Part shown: piece after piece, positions 24,419 to 31,718 of the stretch
Numbering within the stretch: the stretch's first letter is position 1
How the letters are laid out: each line of letters begins with the position of its first letter
NCBI GenBank assembly: GCA_024682395.1
Contig: JAIKZH010000035.1
Span: forward strand, 1-34,825
Length of the DNA: 34,825 nucleotides
Direction of reading: 5' to 3'
Source of the DNA: Bacteroidaceae bacterium
GTDB lineage: Bacteria > Bacteroidota > Bacteroidia > Bacteroidales > Bacteroidaceae
The notes under the pieces: generated by a model
Told to the model about the DNA's origin: nothing
Database searches by the model: none
What the model saw: the letters and a program-made list of their open reading frames with translations, nothing else
Position numbers and translations under genes: made by a program

Positions 24419-25446
24419 TGGAACAGAAAGATATTTATATATTAGGTATAGAGAGTAGTTGCGATGACACTTCTGCAGCGGTTTTGAAAAACGGCATATT
24501 ATTGTCTAATGTAACAGCAAGTCAGGCTGTACATGAGGCTTATGGCGGAGTTGTGCCAGAGTTGGCAAGTAGAGCACATTTGCAGAATATCATACCAGTT
24601 GTAGATCAAGCCATTGAACGTGCTGGTATTCATCGCGAACAATTAACTGCAATTGCCTTTACAAGAGGTCCCGGTTTGATGGGTAGTTTATTGGTCGGCG
24701 TCAATTTTGCAAAAGGCTTGGCTCGTTCTCTTGGTATTCCTCTTATTGATGTAAACCATTTACAAGGCCATGTCTTGGCTCATTTTATACGTGAGAGTGA
24801 GGATGATAACTCTAATCCTCCATTTCCGTTTATCTGCTTGTTGGTCAGTGGAGGAAATAGTCAGATAATAAAGGTGAATGCGTACAATGATATGCAGATT
24901 TTAGGACAAACCATTGACGATGCTGCAGGCGAGGCAATAGATAAATGTTCTAAGGTTATGGGATTAGGATATCCTGGAGGACCTATCATCGATAAGTTGG
25001 CTCGTTGTGGTAATCCTGATGCATTCCAGTTTGCAAAACCTAATATCTCTGGATATGATTATAGTTTTTCTGGATTAAAGACATCTTTCTTGTATTCGTT
25101 ACGTGATTGGATTAAAGACGATCCAGACTTCATAGAACATCATAAAGAAGATTTGGCTGCATCGTTAGAAAAAACGATTGTAGATATCTTAATGAAGAAA
25201 CTACGTCAAGCCGTAAAAGATACAGGTATTAATCATGTAGCGGTTGCTGGTGGTGTATCTGCAAACAATGGCCTGCGTAATGCATTCCATGACCACGCAA
25301 AACGTTTTGGATGGAATATCTACATACCTAAATTCAGTTATACAACAGATAATGCTGCGATGATTGGAATTGTGGGATATTTCAAATATCAAGATCAAGA
25401 GTTTTGTGAGATAGATGCTCCAGCATTTGCAAGAATGGAGAATTAA
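24418..25446 (+). CDS. tsaD: tRNA N6-threonylcarbamoyladenosine transferase
   Basis: A 342-residue ASKHA-fold enzyme for t6A formation at position 37 of ANN-decoding tRNAs, working with TsaB, TsaC and TsaE. Visible motifs are LGIESSCDDTSAAV (about 9-22), HLQGH with the two metal-binding histidines (about 115-119), LVSGGNS (about 141-147), GEAIDKCSKVMGLGYPGGP (about 170-188) and VAGGVSANNGLR (about 277-288). The ATG at 24418 is used as start; an in-frame TTG precedes it by one codon. It overlaps map by one base, so translation is likely coupled. Confidence 0.97.
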   Translation: MEQKDIYILGIESSCDDTSAAVLKNGILLSNVTASQAVHEAYGGVVPELASRAHLQNIIPVVDQAIERAGIHREQLTAIAFTRGPGLMGSLLVGVNFAKGLARSLGIPLIDVNHLQGHVLAHFIRESEDDNSNPPFPFICLLVSGGNSQIIKVNAYNDMQILGQTIDDAAGEAIDKCSKVMGLGYPGGPIIDKLARCGNPDAFQFAKPNISGYDYSFSGLKTSFLYSLRDWIKDDPDFIEHHKEDLAASLEKTIVDILMKKLRQAVKDTGINHVAVAGGVSANNGLRNAFHDHAKRFGWNIYIPKFSYTTDNAAMIGIVGYFKYQDQEFCEIDAPAFARMEN

Positions 25447-25468
25447 TAATATGTAAAATCATATTTAG

Positions 25469-26200
25469 ATGAAAGAAGTAAGATTCTTTTACAATCCAAA
25501 TGCTCAGAATGGTGAATTGCCCGACGAAGAGGCAGTTCATGCCGTTCGTGTGTTACGTTTAGTAGAGGGAGACGAAATCTTTCTCATGGATGGAAAGGGT
25601 TATTTCTATAATGCTGTAATCACAGAGACTTCAAAGAAATATTGCAGATATCGTATATTAAGTCAGAACGAAGAAGCAAAATCATGGAGAGGTCGTATCC
25701 ATGTGGCAGTAGCACCGACAAAGAATATTGACAGAATCGAATGGTTCGCAGAAAAGGCAACCGAAATAGGAATAGATGAATTATCATTCATAAATTGTCA
25801 GTTTTCAGAACGTCGAGTGGTTAAAAACGAACGTATTGAAAAGATTATAATATCTGCCATGAAACAAAGTCGTAAACCGGTTTTGCCAGTATTAAATCCG
25901 TTAGTCGATTTTGATAAATTTATCCAACAGGAGTTTCACGGTCGTAAGTTTATCTGTCATTGTTATGATAACAATCTGCCATTGTTGAAGGATATATTAC
26001 TTAATGGTAGTGATAAACCTCAAACACAAGATGAAGAAATATTGGTGATGATTGGTCCTGAGGGCGATTTCAGTATTGACGAGGTTCGAAAGGCGGAACA
26101 AGCAGGTTTTGTTTCTGTTAGCTTAGGTAAAAGTCGGTTAAGAACAGAAACAGCCGCTTTGGTTGCAGCCCACATAATGCATATGTCAATGGAAACATAG
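25469..26200 (+). CDS. rsmE: 16S rRNA (uracil1498-N3)-methyltransferase
   Basis: A 243-residue SPOUT-class methyltransferase. The N-terminal PUA-like part has DEEAVHAVRVLRLVEGDEIFLMDG (18-41). The C-terminal knotted SAM-binding domain has KNIDRIEWFAEKATEIGID (about 91-109), the FSERRV segment (about 114-119), AMKQSRK, IGPEGDFS (about 195-202) and LGKSRLRTETAAL (about 220-232). It methylates U1498 in the decoding region of 16S rRNA. It follows tsaD by 22 nt, so map-tsaD-rsmE is likely one operon of translation-linked genes. Confidence 0.96.
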   Translation: MKEVRFFYNPNAQNGELPDEEAVHAVRVLRLVEGDEIFLMDGKGYFYNAVITETSKKYCRYRILSQNEEAKSWRGRIHVAVAPTKNIDRIEWFAEKATEIGIDELSFINCQFSERRVVKNERIEKIIISAMKQSRKPVLPVLNPLVDFDKFIQQEFHGRKFICHCYDNNLPLLKDILLNGSDKPQTQDEEILVMIGPEGDFSIDEVRKAEQAGFVSVSLGKSRLRTETAALVAAHIMHMSMET

Positions 26201-26255
26201 TTTTTATAGCTTAAATTAATGATTACAATAAAGATACCCACTTAATACTATCTGA

Positions 26256-29200
26256 ATGAAGCAACTTATAACGATAATCATAAGCATTGTTTTTCTGTCG
26301 TTTATCGCAGGATGTGATGTTGAACAAACCAAACAGAAGTTGGTTGATTCATTAAATGTGTGTGCATATGAAACTCGTTATATGTCTCTTGACACAACAG
26401 CCGCATATTCTAAAAAGGCATTAAGATTATCTTCAGATTATGGTTACGAAGAAGGTAAGGCTTTAGCATTGAATAATTTAGCCTTTGTGGAGTATATGCG
26501 CATGAATTTCGATAGCGCAAGAGTGTTGCATGAATTAAGTAATAAAACCACACGTAGCGAATTAATCCGATTGTTGAATGATGTCGGGATGATGAATATA
26601 TGTGGTATCACGGCACAAAATAAAGAATTTCACGAATATAGAGGCTCTGCAGAGCGCAGAATCAGACGAATTGAGGAAGCTGAAGAAGACCTGACAAAAA
26701 CTCAATTACGTCAATTGAACTTTGCCCGTACTGAATATCATTTGATTTCGGGCAAATATTATCTGGATATGTGGCAAGAGGCAGAAGCCGAGTCCGAGTT
26801 GTTGTTATTAGAAGAAAAACGTGAATGGTTTTTAGCAAATCCTACTCAAATAGCAAAACTGCATCTGTTGAAGGCAAATTATAAATTAGTGGAGAATATC
26901 TGCGACGAAAACGGATTAAAGTATTTACAAGCATGTGCTTTGTTGTTATGTAGGAAAGATAGCGCAGATATCACTCAGATGAATAAGACACTTCATCTGT
27001 TTAGAGAATATGGCTCTATATATAATTGTGCTTTGTCATATGTAAATATAGCAGATTATTATTTGCGCCAAGGATATCCTGAAACAGCATTAGATACAGC
27101 CTGCAAGGCATTGGAATATGTTAACATTCAGCATCAACGCATATATGGAAAAGATTCTGAGTTTCTTTTCCCATACAAGCAGACCGATGATTCTGTGTCA
27201 ACAGAAATGCATTGGATGAAAGATGGAAATATCGCATGCGCATGGGGATGGATTGCTTTGATTCGCGAGGAATTAAGTCGCATATATGCTGCTTTAGGTC
27301 AGAAAGTTCAGTCGGATTATAATCGTAACATATATCTTGATATATTAGAAACTACTCGACAAAACAAATATCTTGAACAACGAATGGAACAATTAGAGGA
27401 GGAAGAACATGATCAGAATGTTTTGCTGATTATAGTTGTTTCATTATCAGTATTATTGCTATTCATTGCATACATAACGATGAGACGATTCCGTAGATCA
27501 GCCAAAAGACGTTATAATAAGGAATTATCTCGTTCAGAGCAGCAATTTGACGAGTGGATGCAAAAGCAACATAAGATTTTTGAGTTTATTGATGAACAGG
27601 AACGGTTTCTCGATAGTCAGAATTATATGTTTGAACAGAGAATATCAGAACAAAAACGTTGTTATATAGACAAATGTACAAGTTTGTCTATGGTTCGAAG
27701 TATTCAACCGTTTATTGATAGAGCCATTAATGAAGCAAATCGTTTGGCAAACTCGGTTGAATCATCAGAACGTAAAAAAAACAGGTTGGAATATTTGTCT
27801 GAACTCATTGATAAAATTAATAATTATAATGATATTCTTGCTCATTGGATTAAGGTTCGACAGGGAATGGTTGCTCTGAATATCGAGAGTTTTGAGATTC
27901 AACCTATACTTGATACATTATCTAAGAATAGAAACAGTTTCATTTCCAAAGGTATAGAACTCGATATACAACCAACATCTGCTGTGGTAAAGGCCGACAG
28001 AGCATTAACTCTGTTTATGATGAACACTCTATTGGATAATGCAAGAAAATTTACTCCTAAAGGGGGAAAAGTTAGTCTTGAAACCAAAGAATTGGAGGAT
28101 TCAATAGAGATTTCTATTTCTGATACAGGTCAGGGACTGACAGAAGATGAAATCAATTCAATATTAACAGAGAAAATTTCAAATCTTAAAGAAATTAGTG
28201 CAAATCAGAATAAAGATTTCATGCTCCATTCCAAAGGCTTTGGTTTTGGGCTGATGAATTGTAAAGGCATAATCGACAAATACAAGAAGACCAGTTCCGT
28301 TTTTTCTGTATGTAGTTTAAATATTGAAAGCGTAATAGGAAAGGGTAGTAAATTTAGTTTTAGGCTACCTAAGAGTGTAATAAAAACATTTTTAGTGCTG
28401 TTATTATCGCTTCCGTTCACATTATCAGAAGTATATGCCAATAATAAAGAAATAACATATACAAATCCATATATGAATTTGGCTGCAGTTTATGCAGATT
28501 CAACCTATTATTCAAATATAGATGGACGATATGAAGATGCTTTATTATTTGCAGATAGTGCATTGCAATGTATAAATAATGCATATAAACAGAATAATCC
28601 GAAAAAACAGGTCTCATTGTCATTATACTCAGCCAATGAATATCCTGATGTCGCTCTTTGGCAATCTGGATTTGTTATGGATTATGGAATACTAAAATCG
28701 ATAAGAAACGAAGCCGCTGTTGCTGCTTTAGCTCTTAAAGATTGGGATGTGTACAGATATAATAATAATGTTTATACACGAATGTATAAACTTACTTCAC
28801 AAGACGAGTCATTAGGACGTTATTGTGCTGAAATACATGCTTCAAACATTAACAGACAGACAACGATCGTTGTGTTTATCCTATCTGTAATTATAGGTTG
28901 TATGTTCTTCTTGATTTTCTATTATCATCGCTACATACTGAAAACATTCAATCTGCGTCAGTTGAATCAATTGGGCACAAACCTATATGGTGCGACAGAA
29001 GAGAACTGGATTGAAGTATTATATAAGAATATCAAGGATATAAAATCTTGTGATGGGATATGTGTGGGTATTCTCGATAATAATAACAAGATACAGATTT
29101 ATTCATCGTCGGAGTTTCCACGTGAAGAATACTTAGATACAATATTGTTAAATTCTGCTGTGAATAAAGAGCGTCTGGTGGTTGATGACAGGTTGTTGCG

Positions 29201-30119
29201 AGTGTATCCTTTGTCTATATCAGAAAAAGACAATAATATAACACTTGGTGCTATCATGTTGTTATTACATGGAAAAGGTGATATGTCGGAAGAGGAAGAA
29301 CATGTAATAGATATGGCTCTTCAATATGTATCTACATATATATATTATACAAAATTCAAACTTGATTTAAAGAAAGAAGAACTTCTGCTCAAAGAAGATG
29401 AATTAAGACGCATACAACGTGAAGAAGCAGATGCTCATGTGCAAACATTGATTATAGATAACTATTTGTCTGTAATCAAGCACGAAACCATGTATTATCC
29501 AAGTCGAATTCAGGTTTTATTAAAAGATCTAACCTCAAATCAGTCATCTACTGATGATTCTACAAAAATAGCAGAAATATACGATTTGATTCAATATTAC
29601 AGAGAGGTCTTTACAATCTTAAGTGAGCAAGCTGCAAGTCAGTTGGATAATGTGATGTTCAGAAGAAAAAAAATCAAATCAGATGCCTTTGGAATATGTG
29701 CAACGAAGTACTTGAACAAACTCAATAAAAAGAATGATACATCATTGGCAATATCAGTTGATAACACCGATGTTGATTTCATTTGTGATGAAGATATGGC
29801 AAGATATCTTGTTGAAAATCTGATTTTATGCTGCGTGAATTTAAATTCCGACCAAATCAATCTTTCGTTCTGTAGAACAGCGGATCAAAGGTCGAAGATA
29901 ATAGTAAAAGGTTCTCATGCAGACAAAATCGACACTAACACATTGTTTTATGCCGACATCATGCAGTATGACAAAAATAAAGATGTGTTGAATGGCGTAG
30001 AATGGATGATATGCCGACAGATTGTTCGTGAACACGATGAACATACAGGTAGAAGAGGATGTAGAATATATGCAGATTATGAGGATGAAACAATAATAAT
30101 ATCAGTAGAACTAAATTAA
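26256..30119 (+). CDS. Giant lipid-anchored TPR sensor with two histidine-kinase-like cores
   Basis: A 1287-residue protein with repeated sensor architecture. Part 1 has a lipoprotein signal (FIAGC, Cys20), a helical TPR-like extracytoplasmic region (about 21-385), a transmembrane helix (388-408), a coiled coil, and a HATPase domain with N box MNTLLDNARKF (589-599), G1 SDTGQGL (622-628) and G2 GFGFGL (661-666). No H-box-like histidine is evident before it. Part 2 starts with a signal-peptide-like segment (706-728), a second TPR-like region (730-868), a transmembrane helix (869-889), a GAF-like domain (about 905-1035), a coiled coil, a likely H box VIKHETMYYP with His1076, and a degenerate ATPase-like end (about 1135-1287) without N, G1 or G2 boxes. 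From memory it resembles Bacteroidota proteins labelled DUF5112/DUF5113. It lies 55 nt after rsmE and 15 nt before the response regulator, its obvious partner. The signal sensed is unknown. Confidence 0.85.
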   Translation: MKQLITIIISIVFLSFIAGCDVEQTKQKLVDSLNVCAYETRYMSLDTTAAYSKKALRLSSDYGYEEGKALALNNLAFVEYMRMNFDSARVLHELSNKTTRSELIRLLNDVGMMNICGITAQNKEFHEYRGSAERRIRRIEEAEEDLTKTQLRQLNFARTEYHLISGKYYLDMWQEAEAESELLLLEEKREWFLANPTQIAKLHLLKANYKLVENICDENGLKYLQACALLLCRKDSADITQMNKTLHLFREYGSIYNCALSYVNIADYYLRQGYPETALDTACKALEYVNIQHQRIYGKDSEFLFPYKQTDDSVSTEMHWMKDGNIACAWGWIALIREELSRIYAALGQKVQSDYNRNIYLDILETTRQNKYLEQRMEQLEEEEHDQNVLLIIVVSLSVLLLFIAYITMRRFRRSAKRRYNKELSRSEQQFDEWMQKQHKIFEFIDEQERFLDSQNYMFEQRISEQKRCYIDKCTSLSMVRSIQPFIDRAINEANRLANSVESSERKKNRLEYLSELIDKINNYNDILAHWIKVRQGMVALNIESFEIQPILDTLSKNRNSFISKGIELDIQPTSAVVKADRALTLFMMNTLLDNARKFTPKGGKVSLETKELEDSIEISISDTGQGLTEDEINSILTEKISNLKEISANQNKDFMLHSKGFGFGLMNCKGIIDKYKKTSSVFSVCSLNIESVIGKGSKFSFRLPKSVIKTFLVLLLSLPFTLSEVYANNKEITYTNPYMNLAAVYADSTYYSNIDGRYEDALLFADSALQCINNAYKQNNPKKQVSLSLYSANEYPDVALWQSGFVMDYGILKSIRNEAAVAALALKDWDVYRYNNNVYTRMYKLTSQDESLGRYCAEIHASNINRQTTIVVFILSVIIGCMFFLIFYYHRYILKTFNLRQLNQLGTNLYGATEENWIEVLYKNIKDIKSCDGICVGILDNNNKIQIYSSSEFPREEYLDTILLNSAVNKERLVVDDRLLRVYPLSISEKDNNITLGAIMLLLHGKGDMSEEEEHVIDMALQYVSTYIYYTKFKLDLKKEELLLKEDELRRIQREEADAHVQTLIIDNYLSVIKHETMYYPSRIQVLLKDLTSNQSSTDDSTKIAEIYDLIQYYREVFTILSEQAASQLDNVMFRRKKIKSDAFGICATKYLNKLNKKNDTSLAISVDNTDVDFICDEDMARYLVENLILCCVNLNSDQINLSFCRTADQRSKIIVKGSHADKIDTNTLFYADIMQYDKNKDVLNGVEWMICRQIVREHDEHTGRRGCRIYADYEDETIIISVELN

Positions 30120-30134
30120 ATATAAAATAGACAT

Positions 30135-30854
30135 ATGGATAAATTCAAAGTAATAATAGTTGAAGACGTAAAATTAGAACTGAAAGGTACAGAAGAAATC
30201 TTTCGAAACGATATACCTCAAGCTGAGATAATTGGTACAGCAAGTAATGAAAATGAGTTCTGGACATTAATGTCTAAAGAAACTCCTGATATGATTTTGC
30301 TGGATCTTGGACTTGGCGGTTCAACAACAGTCGGCGTGGATATCTGTCGTAAGGTGCGCGATAAAGACAAAGATGTACATATACTGATTTTCACAGGTGA
30401 GGTTTTAAATGAAAAATTATGGGTAGATGTACTTGATGCTGGTGCAGATGGAATTATTTTGAAGAGTGGGGAACTGCTTACAGAATGGGATGTGAGAAGT
30501 GTGATGAGTGGGAAGAAACTTGTGTTTAACGAACCGATATTAAGAAAGATAATACAACGATTCCGTCGTTCTGTACTATATGAATATCGTCGTCAAGAAG
30601 CCATTGTTAAGTATGATATCGATCAATATGATGAGATCTTCCTCAGACATTTAGCATTGGGATATACAAAAGAAATGATTTCAAACTTGAGAAGTATGCC
30701 ATTCGGAACAAAGAGCTTGGAAAAACGTCAAGCGGATCTTGTAGATCGTTTGTTCAATGAAAGCGAAACAGAACGCGTTAATGTTACAAGATTAGTAACT
30801 CGCGCCTTTGAACTAAGAATATTAGATATAGATAATCTGGAAGCAGATGAATAA
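30135..30854 (+). CDS. Response regulator with divergent C-terminal helical output domain
   Basis: A 239-residue protein. The receiver domain (about 4-125) has the acidic pair Glu10-Asp11, phospho-acceptor Asp57 in MILLDLGLGG, Thr87 in IFTGE and Lys110 in ILKSGE, so all catalytic residues are present. The output part (about 165-235) is helical and remotely like a LuxR/NarL-type helix-turn-helix (LRHLALGYTKEMISNLRSMPF, then SLEKRQADLVDRLF), but diverged. From memory a Bacteroidota family called DUF5932 matches this position. It should receive phosphate from the preceding kinase-like protein. It overlaps the next gene by 8 nt. Confidence 0.9.
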   Translation: MDKFKVIIVEDVKLELKGTEEIFRNDIPQAEIIGTASNENEFWTLMSKETPDMILLDLGLGGSTTVGVDICRKVRDKDKDVHILIFTGEVLNEKLWVDVLDAGADGIILKSGELLTEWDVRSVMSGKKLVFNEPILRKIIQRFRRSVLYEYRRQEAIVKYDIDQYDEIFLRHLALGYTKEMISNLRSMPFGTKSLEKRQADLVDRLFNESETERVNVTRLVTRAFELRILDIDNLEADE

Positions 30855-31494
30855 GGCTCGTCAAAATTTAATTCCAATGTTGCTGATTGATTCAATAATA
30901 CTTTTGGTATTGTTGTCATGGTTCGGCAATATGTGGGGGTGGGGAATCCGAAGCTTGCTCAGCCCTGATGGAATCAGATGGTTTTTTGGCTGTTTTGTCG
31001 AAAATGTTGACTCTGCACCATGGGGATTATTGATTTTGGCCCTTCTCGCAGCAGGTGCAATTAAAGAATCAGAATTTATTGATATATTTAAAGGTATTTG
31101 TTCGCTCAAACAAAAAAGAGCGTTAACAATAACCTCTGTTGTGCTTATTCTTTTATATATCCCGTTGATATGTATGACAATATTCGGTGATATTCTGTTA
31201 AGTCCATTTGGCGAGATAACCAATTCACCATTGATTGATGGCCTTGCAGGATTTGTGTTGGTCACAATAATAATATTATCAGATATTTACGGATATATAT
31301 CAGGAGCATTCTCTGATTTTTATGAAGTACTTCAAGGTAATTCTTATTATATCAGAAAAAAATCTCTAATCTTTCTGAATTTTATTTTGGTCGCAGAATT
31401 ATATTATGCTCTAATATTTGTCGGCATTTTGAATGAAGATTATATTTACACAAATATTCTAAAATATTTAATGTTTTTAATTCCTTTTATTTAA
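30847..31494 (+). CDS. Polytopic membrane protein of unknown function
   Basis: A 215-residue hydrophobic protein with about six predicted transmembrane helices (about 8-26, 58-72, 92-114, 131-150, 173-193 and 203-215). The extracytoplasmic or cytoplasmic loops contain a Trp-rich stretch (NMWGWGIRSLL, 28-38, and RWFFGCF, 44-50). I do not recognise a family; the first part is vaguely reminiscent of the AbgT transporter start, but the full length is far too short for it. The ATG lies inside the last codons of the response regulator gene (8-nt overlap), so the two are almost certainly translated together and the protein may belong to the same signalling unit. Confidence 0.75.
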   Translation: MNKARQNLIPMLLIDSIILLVLLSWFGNMWGWGIRSLLSPDGIRWFFGCFVENVDSAPWGLLILALLAAGAIKESEFIDIFKGICSLKQKRALTITSVVLILLYIPLICMTIFGDILLSPFGEITNSPLIDGLAGFVLVTIIILSDIYGYISGAFSDFYEVLQGNSYYIRKKSLIFLNFILVAELYYALIFVGILNEDYIYTNILKYLMFLIPFI

Positions 31495-31587
31495 CAGTTT
31501 TAATTTTATTTTTTAATGCCTTTAAAAGTCAAAACGGCTCATTTATAAATAAAAATAATACCGAATATGCAAAAATAATGCAAAATA

Positions 31588-31619
31588 TTTGTGAATTGAA
31601 GTTGAAAGCAGTAACTTTG
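31588..31619 (+). promoter_or_regulatory. ppdK promoter, Bacteroidota type
   Basis: -33 TTTG (31588-31591), 20-nt spacer, -7 TAACTTTG (31612-31619). The leader is about 90 nt and AU-rich. CCTAAATC (31623-31630) can pair with GATTAGG (31659-31665) with one bulge, a weak possible leader stem. Confidence 0.8.
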
Positions 31620-31718
31620 TAATCCTAAATCTAATGTATTATTTCTGAAACTATAATCGATTAGGTTCTATTGATTATGAACAATAATTTAATGATTAAT
31701 ATATTTAAATAGTATTTT

